DNA of 64,000 bases from Prevotella sp. (GTDB lineage: Bacteria > Bacteroidota > Bacteroidia > Bacteroidales > Bacteroidaceae). Below, piece after piece: positions 34,516 to 43,423 of the stretch (positions within the stretch are counted from its first letter, which is position 1; every line of letters begins with the position of its first letter). The position numbers and the translations under genes were made by a program. The DNA is taken from assembly GCA_017548605.1 (NCBI GenBank), contig JAFYZT010000036.1, positions 124,001 through 188,000 on the forward strand, read 5' to 3'. The notes below the pieces were generated by a model that ran no database searches, was not told the origin of the DNA, and saw only the letters and a program-made list of their open reading frames with translations.

Positions 34516-36000
34516 TCAACATTCAAACCTGTTCGACATTTTCTCAAACCATGTCCTGTACTTCTTGCGCATCCAAGAGGCTTGCTGTTTCAAGTCGCCT
34601 TGCTTTTGCAATGTATCGCGCAAGATGGGGGAATCCACCTCAATGTGGATAGGTCCTTTGTTCAGATGGTGGGTGCCTTTGCGTAACACCCTTCCTGTAC
34701 CATACAGACACATGGGAAGGATGTCCAGGCCCAACTGCTCGGCAATATAGAATGCGCCCTTGTGGAAACGACCGATACGGCAGTCCTTGGAACGAGTGCC
34801 TTCGGGGTAGAGGGCAATGCTGTAACCACGTTCTGTCAATGAGCGCAATTTAGGTAGTAAACTGTCAATGCCATCGGCCACCGGGTAGTATTCAGCATTT
34901 CTGATTAATAGTCCGTAGAAGGGGTTTTTCCACACCCAGTCGTTGGTCAGGAAAATGATGTTAGGGGTGAAAATCAATTGACACAGCAGGTCCAGATGCG
35001 ACTGATGGTTGCAGATAATCACATGAGGCTGCTCAAAATTCACATCCTCTGCTACATGATTGGTGAAATGGGTGCCGGGAATACCATGGTGAAGCATGAA
35101 GAAACGGGCGATATTATATATAATACCATGTAGTTTTTTTCGCTTCTTTTCGGTCATCTTGCCTACCTTCGTAATTACCCAAACGTATGGGGTGATAATA
35201 AACAGCATAAGAATGACGAACACGAGCATAGCGTAAATGGTACGACCCCATTTCGCCAAAAAACGGAAAAGACGAAGGGGAAGGCCGTAAACCAATGCCA
35301 GAACGCACAAAACAGTGTTTAGTACACTTATACGTGTGAAGTCCTTACCGGGACGGAAATGACTCACACGTTCTTCCTGGGGAGGGTAGTACACCTCAAT
35401 AGGTATTGACACCAGTTCTACACCATGCCACGAAGGAAAAACCAACAACTCCAACTCGGCTTCATATTTGTTGGTCAACAGCGACAAACCATGTAACTTC
35501 TTCAGGGGATACAGTCTGTAACCGCTCTGGGTGTCGGACAAACGCTTGCCAGTCTGTACGAAAAACCAAAAATTAGAAAATTTGTTGGCGAATGAACTAC
35601 CTTTGGAACGCTCCACTTCGCTGAGATTCCTATTGCCGATGATCAAAGCTCCTGGATGGGCTTGGTTGGCATGAAGGAAATCAACGATGTGACAGGGATA
35701 ATGTTGACCGTCACCATCAAGGGTGATGGCATACGAAAAACCTAACGACAAGGCTTTCCTGAATCCTTGCTTCAGGGCATAACCTTTGCCGCGATTCTTG
35801 GCATAATGCACCACGGTGATACCGGATATTGACGCAAGCTCCTTCGAGGTGGTGTCGGTGCTGCCATCGTCCACAACAATAACATCGTTGCAGTATTGCT
35901 GTGTATCGGCTACCACACGGGCTATCGTACCGCCATTGTTATAGGTGGGGATGACTACGCAGATATGCCTGTCACGAAGGGTCTTTCGTACATCGTCCAT
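34516..36000 (-). CDS. Glycosyltransferase family 2 fused to a PlsC-type acyltransferase
   Basis: 494 residues from ATG 36000; the frame opens earlier only at a TTG. N-terminal GT2 domain about 10-225 (VVIPTYNNGGTI, VDDGSTD, LDGDGQHYP, DTQSGYRLYP), two membrane segments about 230-275, and a C-terminal acyltransferase about 285-490 with NHQSHLD and YPEGTRSKD. Fusions of this kind mark aryl polyene / flexirubin clusters, where one protein may both transfer a sugar to and acylate a lipid carrier. GT2 and acyltransferase motifs look intact. It lies 11 bp after the dehydratase. Confidence 0.88.
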   Translation of the reverse strand: MDDVRKTLRDRHICVVIPTYNNGGTIARVVADTQQYCNDVIVVDDGSTDTTSKELASISGITVVHYAKNRGKGYALKQGFRKALSLGFSYAITLDGDGQHYPCHIVDFLHANQAHPGALIIGNRNLSEVERSKGSSFANKFSNFWFFVQTGKRLSDTQSGYRLYPLKKLHGLSLLTNKYEAELELLVFPSWHGVELVSIPIEVYYPPQEERVSHFRPGKDFTRISVLNTVLCVLALVYGLPLRLFRFLAKWGRTIYAMLVFVILMLFIITPYVWVITKVGKMTEKKRKKLHGIIYNIARFFMLHHGIPGTHFTNHVAEDVNFEQPHVIICNHQSHLDLLCQLIFTPNIIFLTNDWVWKNPFYGLLIRNAEYYPVADGIDSLLPKLRSLTERGYSIALYPEGTRSKDCRIGRFHKGAFYIAEQLGLDILPMCLYGTGRVLRKGTHHLNKGPIHIEVDSPILRDTLQKQGDLKQQASWMRKKYRTWFEKMSNRFEC

Positions 36001-36011
36001 GAGGTGGTTGG

Positions 36012-36386
36012 TCAAAGTTTCTTACAGGTGAAAGAGAGGCTGCACAAGGATTTGTTATCCGAAACAACCATCGCCCTGACTTTCACTTCGTCTTCAACAG
36101 TCTCGTCAATATGGCTGAAACGGTATAAGATGGTAGGTGTTTCTTCGGGCTTGATAACGGACATGAATTTTACGTCCTTGATGTAAACAATAACAAGTGA
36201 AGTATGCAAATGTTCTTCCAACAACTCCCTCGCTATTTGCAAAAGACAAGCTCCCGGCGTTATAGGCTCGCCAGGAAAATGGGCTTGATAAATGAAACAG
36301 TCAGGGTTCAATGCAATCTCATATTGCCAACCATTATCCTCCTGTGTCTCATTCTTTACCGTGTATAAATCGTTTCGTAGTTCCAT
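36012..36386 (-). CDS. Hotdog-fold 3-hydroxyacyl-ACP dehydratase
   Basis: 124 residues. The FabZ/FabA signature is AHFPGEPITPGACLLQ with catalytic His36, followed by the central helix and the IVYIKDVKFMSVIKP strand. It removes water from the 3-hydroxyacyl intermediate on the carrier protein, giving the conjugated double bonds of a polyene. A second, more divergent dehydratase is at 42025-42483; the two may work as a heterodimer, as reported for dehydratases in aryl polyene pathways. Confidence 0.82.
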   Translation of the reverse strand: MELRNDLYTVKNETQEDNGWQYEIALNPDCFIYQAHFPGEPITPGACLLQIARELLEEHLHTSLVIVYIKDVKFMSVIKPEETPTILYRFSHIDETVEDEVKVRAMVVSDNKSLCSLSFTCKKL

Positions 36387-36387
36387 T

Positions 36388-36813
36388 TTAATTATCTATT
36401 TCCATCGGAATAAACCGATAACTGATATGCCGTTTGACATTCTCATACGTCGTCTCCCCCTGACTCATATTCTCAAGAAGGGAACGAAGGTCCTTGCGAA
36501 GCACACGTCGTATATACCATTTGTCCAACATTTTCATTACACTATGCAACTTCACTTTGTGCTTGCGAAGGTCATAGGTGAAATCAATGGCTGACACGCC
36601 AAACTCATTGAACACACAGCAAAGCAACTGCTTCCCGTCATTCTTCATGATGCCGACACCACTGATGTAGCCACGGGACATATCAATATTGACGGTATAT
36701 TGTTGACGCTCGCCCACGGAGGGCAGCAACTGTTGGGCAACAACTGGCTGAATACTCAGCAACATCAACAGAAGACTAACGCACAGAAAACGTGTCCTGG
36801 GGAATGGATGCAT
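36388..36813 (-). CDS. Small exported protein in the pigment cluster
   Basis: 141 residues with a signal peptide (LCVSLLLMLLSIQPVVAQ, cleaved near residue 27). It has no catalytic signature; the middle reads GVGIMKNDGKQLLCCVFNEFGVSAIDFTYD. Its place next to the LolA-like gene matches that of the DUF3261 lipoprotein in proteobacterial aryl polyene clusters, and the length is similar, so it may be a counterpart that helps envelope transport; this is weak inference. Its start overlaps the end of the LolA-like gene by 38 bp. Confidence 0.6.
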   Translation of the reverse strand: MHPFPRTRFLCVSLLLMLLSIQPVVAQQLLPSVGERQQYTVNIDMSRGYISGVGIMKNDGKQLLCCVFNEFGVSAIDFTYDLRKHKVKLHSVMKMLDKWYIRRVLRKDLRSLLENMSQGETTYENVKRHISYRFIPMEIDN

Positions 36814-37399
36814 TGGTCACGATATTTTTCAACTCAATAACAGTGCGGTCGCCTTTCTTCTCCAACAACTCAACCTTGGTCACTAATAGCCGTTTCTTGT
36901 CAAAATGGAGCACTATCTTGTCGAACAGACCCTTCAGGTCTTTCTTGAGTGGTTGAAGCGTTGCCACATATTCCGGACCGCTGATGTCAATGCTGCTGCG
37001 GAAATCCTTCTCGGCAGTAAGACACTTGCCAACAACGCTGTTCAGCATGATTTGGGCGATGCTCTTGAATGCCTTACTCTGGTTCACGTCAATCAAATCG
37101 CGCCGGCTGTTGTTCTTTAACAGCACCTGTTGGCCGTTCATGATGAACGTGTATTGATAAGGCGACACGTATTCCCAACGTAGCTTATCTTGTTGCTGGT
37201 AATACATCTTGCCTGTTGACACCATGCGGTCGTTCAACAATTTCAGGTGTTTCGTCTGCACAAAGTCACACTGCATGGTCTTCAACTGGGCAGAAGCCTT
37301 GTCAACGACGGCTTTTACCTGGCTCTCACTCTGACCCCATACATGGGACAGTGACAGAAGCAACAAAGATAACAGTATAATGGCTCTTCTCATCTTCAT
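36776..37399 (-). CDS. LolA-like lipid carrier protein
   Basis: 207 residues from ATG 37399, which overlaps the stop of the membrane-protein gene (ATGA). Signal peptide to about 23 (AIILLSLLLLSLSHVWGQ). The body is a LolA/LolB fold: MQCDFVQTKHLKLLNDRMVSTGKMYYQQQDKLRWEY (in order), then SKAFKSIAQIMLNSVVG and the C-terminal DRTVIELKNI. LolA shuttles lipoproteins across the periplasm; homologues in aryl polyene clusters are thought to carry the pigment lipid to the outer membrane. Confidence 0.85.
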   Translation of the reverse strand: MKMRRAIILLSLLLLSLSHVWGQSESQVKAVVDKASAQLKTMQCDFVQTKHLKLLNDRMVSTGKMYYQQQDKLRWEYVSPYQYTFIMNGQQVLLKNNSRRDLIDVNQSKAFKSIAQIMLNSVVGKCLTAEKDFRSSIDISGPEYVATLQPLKKDLKGLFDKIVLHFDKKRLLVTKVELLEKKGDRTVIELKNIVTNASIPQDTFSVR

Positions 37400-37749
37400 T
37401 TTGCTATTAATATACAACCTGCCATAATCAAGGCCACACCAATCCATTTCGCTATTGATACCTCTTCATGGAAAAAGATGATAGCCGCAATCATGCCAAA
37501 GACATAACTCAGACTAATCATCGGATAAGCCACGCTCAGGGGAAAGGTCTTCACCATCCACATCCAAAGTGCGGTGGCGGCAGCGAAACAGATGCCACAG
37601 GCAGCAAACTGCCAGTTTACCAGCAGACTGCACCAAAATTCTTTAGTCCATCCAAAAGGCGACATACGTGCCATGGCGAACTTCAGAAACACCTGACCAG
37701 CAGCCAAGAGAATACTTTGCAATAGGGCGTAAGGTATTATTCTCCACAT
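37396..37749 (-). CDS. Small EamA/SMR-type membrane protein
   Basis: 117 residues with four membrane segments (about 5-22, 42-62, 68-90, 98-115), the size and layout of small multidrug resistance or ArnE/ArnF-type half-transporters (AAGQVFLKFAMARM in segment 1; FPLSVAYPMISLSYVFGMIAA in 3). It lacks the Glu in segment 1 that SMR proton-drug exporters use, so lipid-linked sugar or lipid flipping is more likely. Its start overlaps the ketosynthase end by 13 bp (37737-37749). Confidence 0.72.
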   Translation of the reverse strand: MWRIIPYALLQSILLAAGQVFLKFAMARMSPFGWTKEFWCSLLVNWQFAACGICFAAATALWMWMVKTFPLSVAYPMISLSYVFGMIAAIIFFHEEVSIAKWIGVALIMAGCILIAK

Positions 37750-39503
37750 GTTAGTACTATTGATAGTGAATACACGGAAGGACTCTCTTCATGACCGAGC
37801 CTGTGTTGTAATGATTGGTAAAGTGGGGTGCTCTCATCGTGAAGGCCCACCAGCACATGCCTATACTTCCCGCTGCCCAAAAGCAACTTGGCTTCGCGCA
37901 TGGCCCATTCCAAAGACGCCTTTCCGTGGGTAAATGTTACATTCCAACCGTGACATTTAGTGCGGATGGCAATGTTGCTGCTCAACGTGTTGTGCGTGCT
38001 CTGCATGAAATAAGTGGGTTTCAAACTGACTTCCCCCTCTGTTTCTATCTGCTCCAGCAGACGCTCGCTGTTTTCCAGGCTACCCATGGCTGTGGCGGTA
38101 ATAATGGCATCGGGCCGCTCTTTGCCGGCCTCATCAAGGGCTTTCAGTGAGGTGAGCAACGATGCTTTCAACAACTTGCCCATCCTACGGGCTTCCATGA
38201 TGCTGACGTAGTTCTTCAACTCCTTCAGGTCATCTTCTGCGGTTACCTCCACACGTGCCATTTCCTTGATAGTAATTTCAGTGTTAATAGGGTAGAGCCT
38301 CTTTCTGGGTGCCTCGGTGCTGAACAGCAGAGAGGTGTCGTTGCCTCCGAAACCAAAGGCATTGCAGAGTGCATATTGAATATCTACGTCCTTAGCACCC
38401 AAAGAAGGTATAACACCCTCTTCCATGGCATGTTGCCAACCAAGGTTGCTAGGTATGAAACGGTGTCGCATAGCCAACAGACAGATTACCGCTTCTATGC
38501 TCCCGGAGGCACTCGTCGTATGACCGGTAAACGATTTGGTACTTGATACAGGGGGTATTTTGCTGCCAAAGATGCGTCGTAGGGCGACGCTCTCCGACAG
38601 GTCATTGTTGGGCGTACCGGTGCCATGGGCGTTCACATAGTCGATGGCACCTTCATCAACGCCTGCCATGTCGATGGCGTTGCGCATGGCGAGATAGGCT
38701 CCTTCCCCGTCGTCCGACGAGGCGGTCTGATGGAAAGCGTCACAGGCATTGCCGTAACCTGCTAAGTATGCATGGATGGCAGCACCTCTCTCTTGGGCAC
38801 TTTCTTCGCGTTCCATCACGATATAGGCGGCACCTTCGCCAAGGTTCAGTCCGGCCCGGGTAGCATCGAAAGGACGACAACGTTCCTTGTCGAGAATCAT
38901 TAAAGAGTTGAAACCGTTCAGATGAAACAGCGAAAGGGCCTCTGTGCCACCGGCAACAACGATGTCGGCTTGACCTGACTGTAACAATTGGGCTCCTAAT
39001 ACGATGGCGTTGGCAGCCGATGAACAGGCGGTGCTCAGCGTGGTGCTGTCTTCAAAAATACCGAAATGGTCGGCGATGTCACGGGTGCAACTGCCGCAGT
39101 CATGATGTCTTAGAACCTCGAGGTGCTCGTCTGAAACTTTCACACTCCCAAAATGCTTCTCAGTGATGTCCATACCACCCACGGTAGTGCCGGATACGAG
39201 CACGATGCGCTTATTATCCTTCCTTTGTTTTATGTCCGCATCATTCAGAGCCTGACGAACAGCCATCATACCCATCATGGTAGTTCTGCTTACCAGCTCA
39301 GAAGATTTTATCCCCAGCATGGCTTGCATTTCGTCATTACTCAGGTCCACCTCACCTACGGGCAACTCCTTGTGTACGGATGCCAGGTACTTCATGGTGC
39401 CGATACCACTCCGTTCATGCAACAACGAGTCCACCACACTGGTCTTGTCAAGACCAATGGCGCACACGATGCCCTCACCTGTTATCACGATATGATTGCC
39501 CAT
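37737..39503 (-). CDS. Ketosynthase fused to a Ketoacyl-synt_2 domain
   Basis: 588 residues, about 170 longer than FabF. Residues 1-405 are a beta-ketoacyl-ACP synthase with the full triad C160 (LSTACSSAANA), H293 (NAHGTGTPNND) and H328 (SFTGHTTSASG). Residues about 425-588 (MGKLLKASLLTSLKAL, ATAMGSLENSERLLEQI, FMQSTHNTLSSNIAIR) match the short PF13723-type ketosynthase-like domain, which in E. coli-type aryl polyene clusters is a separate protein. It extends the polyene chain by condensation with malonyl-ACP; the second domain may act as a chain-length or partner domain. Confidence 0.85.
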   Translation of the reverse strand: MGNHIVITGEGIVCAIGLDKTSVVDSLLHERSGIGTMKYLASVHKELPVGEVDLSNDEMQAMLGIKSSELVSRTTMMGMMAVRQALNDADIKQRKDNKRIVLVSGTTVGGMDITEKHFGSVKVSDEHLEVLRHHDCGSCTRDIADHFGIFEDSTTLSTACSSAANAIVLGAQLLQSGQADIVVAGGTEALSLFHLNGFNSLMILDKERCRPFDATRAGLNLGEGAAYIVMEREESAQERGAAIHAYLAGYGNACDAFHQTASSDDGEGAYLAMRNAIDMAGVDEGAIDYVNAHGTGTPNNDLSESVALRRIFGSKIPPVSSTKSFTGHTTSASGSIEAVICLLAMRHRFIPSNLGWQHAMEEGVIPSLGAKDVDIQYALCNAFGFGGNDTSLLFSTEAPRKRLYPINTEITIKEMARVEVTAEDDLKELKNYVSIMEARRMGKLLKASLLTSLKALDEAGKERPDAIITATAMGSLENSERLLEQIETEGEVSLKPTYFMQSTHNTLSSNIAIRTKCHGWNVTFTHGKASLEWAMREAKLLLGSGKYRHVLVGLHDESTPLYQSLQHRLGHEESPSVYSLSIVLTCGE

Positions 39504-39530
39504 ACTAAAAAGAACAATTTGCCAGTATCG

Positions 39531-39791
39531 TTACCTTTTTCTGTTTTTGCTCACATAGTTGGCAATGGTAGATACGCTCTTGAAAATGTCTTTCCCTTCG
39601 GCGGGATTAGCGAGCTTGATGCCATAGCGTTTTTCAAGAAGCACGATAAGTTCCAAGGCATCGATGGAATCGAGCCCCAGACCGTCGTCACCAAACAAAG
39701 GGGCATCCTCGTCAATGTCGTCTGGGGTCATCTCTTCAAGATTCAATGCCTTGATAATCTCTTCTTTTAATTCTAATATCAATTCTTCCAT
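39531..39791 (-). CDS. Acyl carrier protein (second of three)
   Basis: 86 residues; phosphopantetheine serine S42 in LGLDSIDALEL. Acidic, four-helix ACP sequence with the DIDEDAPLFGDDGLG loop typical of aryl polyene ACPs. It lies between two ketosynthase genes, so it is a likely carrier for chain extension. Confidence 0.88.
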   Translation of the reverse strand: MEELILELKEEIIKALNLEEMTPDDIDEDAPLFGDDGLGLDSIDALELIVLLEKRYGIKLANPAEGKDIFKSVSTIANYVSKNRKR

Positions 39792-39847
39792 TATATGTGA
39801 TTTTTATTTTAGATCTTTCGAGTTAATTAGTACAATATTCAGAATGA

Positions 39848-41581
39848 TCAAATCAATCTCAAGTCCGCCTCGAAATGCTCATCGTCCTCGAAGTCTATCC
39901 ACCCTGTAATCATGCAGTTGATATTCGTGTCCAGCAACGTGGTTTCCTCCACTTGACGCATCACTTCTTCATCTCGCTCGGGCAGGATATAAAAGGCCGT
40001 CTCTCCATGGAAACCATTCCTAATGGCTATCTCGCCGGTTACAATATTTGGCAGGGTATATACAAATAACGATGGACTAGGGAAATAATTGTCTTTGTCT
40101 TGGATAGATTCGAGATATTGTTGGTCAGCGCATATTGATGATGAATGGTTGAACAACACGATGGCACACTGCCCAAAAGTAGCATCTTCTTTATCACAAG
40201 TTTCTGTCTTGAAACCTCGTTCACCATGCAGTAACAGTTCACTTGCGATGAAGCCTAATCTGCTCAAACCGTCCATCTTGTAATATTTTGGATAGTCGTT
40301 CACATACTTCTTATACAGGCCTGTCAGCAACTCCTTGCCGTGACCGAGACCCTCTATCGGCTGGCTGTTCAGCATCACGCTTTCAGGCGTAATACGAACT
40401 TTTCCCCTAATCACTCGTACCCCATCACTCGTAACTCGTAACTCGTCACTTCTCACTCGTAACTCATCACTCGTCACTCGTCCTGCCACGACCGCAGCAT
40501 TGCAACCACCGAAACCGGAAATCATCTTTACAAAACATCCCTTCTCCGTAACTTCGTTTGTCGACGACATACGTATTTTGCCAGAAACGCCCAACTCCTC
40601 AAACCCCTTGGTTCCCAGCACAGTATAGTCATCTATGGAATACATGCTCAACAAGGTTCCCAACACACCGGCGGCACCAAGGGTGTGGCCAAAATGGCCT
40701 TTCAGCGCGTTCACGGGAACATCGCCCAATCCCGCCCGTTCAATGGCTACCGACTCCATCTGGTCGTTGAACATAGTGGCAGTGCCATGAGCATTCACAA
40801 ATGCTATGTCGTTTATGTTAACTCCTTGAAGTGCTTCTTTTAAACAGAGGTAGGCTCCGTCGCCTCGTTTAGAAGGGGTGCTGATATGGTAAGCATCATT
40901 GCGCACCACTCCCGAAAGAATTCCCCAGGGACGCGATTCCTTACTTGGCTCTACTGACAACACTATTGTGGCAGCAGCCTCGCCAAGGTTCAATCCCAAC
41001 CTTTCCATATCGAAAGGCTTGCAGGGTTGGTCAGACAGTGCTTTTAGCGATTGGAAACCGGAAATAACGAAACGGTTCAACACATCGGCTCCGCATACGA
41101 TGGCGTGAGCATATTGGCCACCTTCCAACAACCGACAACCAGTAATGATGGCATGGAGACCAGAGATACAGGCATTGCTGACAACAATAGGTGTCGTGGC
41201 GATGCCTAATGCTTGGCAGATGCGAAGGGCACTCTCACCAGGAAAGTCCGTTGAAGAAACAGCGTCATCGTCCAACAGTTCCACATTGGCTTTTGTGGTG
41301 GATAGAAGAAAAACAACATCGGAGCCAGAGATGTCGAAAGGAATCCCCTCCAAGGCTTGTCGGACACTGCTGACAACTAACGACTCAAAACGGGTGAGAC
41401 CCTCAACATGCATAGTCTTTATCTGCTCATCGCTGAATAGCGAGGCACAGAAAGGCTCGGGGATTCCCATTTGGCCGACATGATGGACCAGCGCACTGCG
41501 ACTGGCTTTCACAGCCTCGTAATTCTCCCCAGTAGTTGTGCCTAAGGGCGAAGTGATGTTGTCAGCTATCTTGTATACCAT
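39848..41581 (-). CDS. Ketosynthase with C-terminal extension and repeat-encoded linker
   Basis: 577 residues. Residues 1-365 are a ketosynthase with triad C138 (VSNACISGLH), H265 (VNAHGTATM) and H299 (KGHFGHTLGAAG). Residues about 367-396 are a charged linker (VTSDELRVRSDELRVTSD and on) encoded by a cactcgtaactcgt tandem array, the same family as the junction array at 27714-27834. Residues about 400-577 (YYKMDGLSRLGFIASELL, SPSLFVYTLPNIVTGEIAIR) are a degenerate ketosynthase-like domain. Together with the 588-residue protein it may form the chain-elongation pair. Its stop-side gap to the ACP gene is 56 bp; its start overlaps the thioesterase by 20 bp. Confidence 0.82.
   Translation of the reverse strand: MVYKIADNITSPLGTTTGENYEAVKASRSALVHHVGQMGIPEPFCASLFSDEQIKTMHVEGLTRFESLVVSSVRQALEGIPFDISGSDVVFLLSTTKANVELLDDDAVSSTDFPGESALRICQALGIATTPIVVSNACISGLHAIITGCRLLEGGQYAHAIVCGADVLNRFVISGFQSLKALSDQPCKPFDMERLGLNLGEAAATIVLSVEPSKESRPWGILSGVVRNDAYHISTPSKRGDGAYLCLKEALQGVNINDIAFVNAHGTATMFNDQMESVAIERAGLGDVPVNALKGHFGHTLGAAGVLGTLLSMYSIDDYTVLGTKGFEELGVSGKIRMSSTNEVTEKGCFVKMISGFGGCNAAVVAGRVTSDELRVRSDELRVTSDGVRVIRGKVRITPESVMLNSQPIEGLGHGKELLTGLYKKYVNDYPKYYKMDGLSRLGFIASELLLHGERGFKTETCDKEDATFGQCAIVLFNHSSSICADQQYLESIQDKDNYFPSPSLFVYTLPNIVTGEIAIRNGFHGETAFYILPERDEEVMRQVEETTLLDTNINCMITGWIDFEDDEHFEADLRLI
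40403..40481. repeat. cactcgtaactcgt array inside a ketosynthase gene
   Basis: Degenerate 7-10 bp units (tcactcgta, actcgtaac, tcatcactcg, tcactcgtc) over about 75 bp, kept in frame, code for the linker between two domains. It matches the non-coding arrays at 27714-27834 and 53291-53320. Confidence 0.85.
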
Positions 41582-42020
41582 GTTGCTTCTTCCATGCCAG
41601 ATAGAATTCGGGATTGGTCCACACCAACTCGTAATCTTTGTTCATAAACACCTGTACACTCCTGCCTGTAGCTATAAGACTGCCGTCGGCACTGTCCACA
41701 ATCTCGTAGTCAAATATAATCTTCGCGGCTACAGTAGGACGGTATATGATGGTGATTACAGGCTTCATGCCGTAACGGATGGCTTTCTTGTACTGGATAG
41801 ATAAATCCACAATAGGGGCGAAATAATCATTGTCAATATACAAGTTGTAGGACAGGCCGAACAGTTCGCCGAAATATTCGCGGGCATCTTCAAAATAGGT
41901 GACATACGACCCGTGCCACACCACTTGCATCGAGTCGACTTCGCTGAAACGGATAGTCAACGCTTTCGTAGCTTTCAGTTCCTTCACTTCTTCCTTTCCT
42001 TTATATCCTTTATCTTCCAT
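41562..42020 (-). CDS. Acyl-CoA/ACP thioesterase (4HBT hotdog)
   Basis: 152 residues. The hotdog thioesterase signature is IRFSEVDSMQVVWHGSYVTYFEDARE, with Asp in EVDS replacing the usual EtDa Asp site of 4HBT enzymes. It would release or edit acyl chains from carrier proteins, a role assigned to the thioesterase of aryl polyene clusters. The first 16 residues (MEDKGYKGKEEVKELK) are encoded by a purine-rich tandem array and look like an added tail before the conserved domain. Confidence 0.85.
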   Translation of the reverse strand: MEDKGYKGKEEVKELKATKALTIRFSEVDSMQVVWHGSYVTYFEDAREYFGELFGLSYNLYIDNDYFAPIVDLSIQYKKAIRYGMKPVITIIYRPTVAAKIIFDYEIVDSADGSLIATGRSVQVFMNKDYELVWTNPEFYLAWKKQHGIQDS

Positions 42021-42024
42021 ACAC

Positions 42025-42483
42025 TTATGCTTCTTCCTTCACAGCTATCTTGATATTGGTGGTCACCAGCGTCTTATCCCCGCAACTGATGGTGCCGGTG
42101 GCTAGGGTCATGCCCATCACCTCGGCCACGATGTCAACAGTGGTCTCGATGGTGTCTCCGACATGGGGGTTTTCAAGGACGGTCATGTCGCGCACGGCGG
42201 CGATAAAGCCTAATTGGATGCCTTTCTTTAAGATGTATTTGTTGATGTAGCCGATTCGTGCAGCGCAAGTTTGGGCAATGTTCTCCACCAGACCGGAGGT
42301 GTTGAATGTTGTACCGTCCATAAATATGTGGTCGGCACGAAGGGTAGTCTTCGTCACGGTACGCTCCATAGTGAACGACACCAGACGGTCAATCATCACA
42401 AATGGCTCCTGTTGCGGTAACAACTCATGGATGTCTATCGTGCGCAAAAACTGCGAACTGGGTTGGCGGGGGTCTTCATTCAT
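42025..42483 (-). CDS. Divergent hotdog dehydratase (ApeP-like)
   Basis: 152 residues from ATG 42483; the frame opens earlier only at a TTG. Hotdog features: ELLPQQEPFVMIDRLVSF, DHIFMDGTTFNTSGLVENIAQTCAAR, and the VGDTIETTV strand. The long helix with LVENIAQ is typical of the second dehydratase in aryl polyene clusters, annotated as a hydroxymyristoyl-ACP dehydratase. The normal FabZ HFPG motif is not conserved, so it probably pairs with the dehydratase at 36012-36386. It overlaps the upstream acyltransferase stop by 8 bp. Confidence 0.78.
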   Translation of the reverse strand: MNEDPRQPSSQFLRTIDIHELLPQQEPFVMIDRLVSFTMERTVTKTTLRADHIFMDGTTFNTSGLVENIAQTCAARIGYINKYILKKGIQLGFIAAVRDMTVLENPHVGDTIETTVDIVAEVMGMTLATGTISCGDKTLVTTNIKIAVKEEA

Positions 42484-43369
42484 GGTCCCAAAAATCAAAA
42501 TAGTTATACCATTGTGTGGGATAGCTCCTGACTATCCTCTCTAACTCATTGACGTAGCTCGTCGACAATTGGTGAACTTGTTCATCTCGGCTTGCGTCTT
42601 TGTCATATTTCAATGGGGTGACGTAAATCTTGTAACCCTTCGACGAGGTTTTCATCACATTAACAGCTAACACGTTGGTGCTGCGCATCGTGGCTACCCG
42701 GAACGGACCTGCGGGAAAACGGGCTTCCTCGCCGAGAAAAGGGATGCGAAGACTTTTAGGCGAGCCCCAGATGCGGTCCGCGGGCATGCTCACGGTCTCA
42801 CCATTATTTAAGGCGTGGTCAATCTCAAACAAATGGCTCATGTCGCTTTTTACAGCAATCATCTTGACATGGGTGTTGGCGAACATCGCACCACGTTGTT
42901 CCATAATGGTGGCTTTTTCCTCGCCAAAGACAAGTGCGTTAAAAGGCTTGTCCTCGGCAACAAGGGTATAACCGGCAATCTCATAATTGCCCACATGCGA
43001 ACTGAGCTGGATAAAACAGTCTTTTTGCTTGGCCAATGCCAAGAAATGACTGTATCCCTCAATATCTACATGGAAATGTTTGCCGGCATACATGGCAAAA
43101 CGATCAATCACTACCTGGCCAAACAGACAGTGGTTACGGTAACTCTTCCATAATGAAGACCAACGACCACAACCGATGCGCTTACGGAAGAAACGGTAAA
43201 TAATCCTGCCGCTACGGTTGAAAAGCAGACAAAAGGGAATGACAAAAAGCGACGTGAAAAGATATAAAATCCTCACGTCTATTACCTTTAGCATATTGAT
43301 TAACCAACGATGCATCCATTGGTTGCCATAGGTAGTTCCAACCCATTCCTTTTCTGTCTTTTCAGCCAT
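42476..43369 (-). CDS. LpxL-type lipid acyltransferase
   Basis: 297 residues of the lipid A biosynthesis acyltransferase family. Membrane-associated N-terminus (about 33-52, IRILYLFTSLFVIPFCLLF), the HxxxxE box in QLSSHVGNYEIAG, then MPADRIWGSPKSLRIPFLGEEARFPAGPFRVA in order, the substrate/metal region. It transfers an acyl chain from ACP to a lipid. In aryl polyene clusters a member of this family may attach the polyene to its lipid anchor. Starts 54 bp after the ACP. Confidence 0.86.
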   Translation of the reverse strand: MAEKTEKEWVGTTYGNQWMHRWLINMLKVIDVRILYLFTSLFVIPFCLLFNRSGRIIYRFFRKRIGCGRWSSLWKSYRNHCLFGQVVIDRFAMYAGKHFHVDIEGYSHFLALAKQKDCFIQLSSHVGNYEIAGYTLVAEDKPFNALVFGEEKATIMEQRGAMFANTHVKMIAVKSDMSHLFEIDHALNNGETVSMPADRIWGSPKSLRIPFLGEEARFPAGPFRVATMRSTNVLAVNVMKTSSKGYKIYVTPLKYDKDASRDEQVHQLSTSYVNELERIVRSYPTQWYNYFDFWDHE

Positions 43370-43423
43370 TTCTAAATATGCTCATCCCTCTTCTCTCCCC
43401 CTCTCATCCAGCGCTACCTCCTC

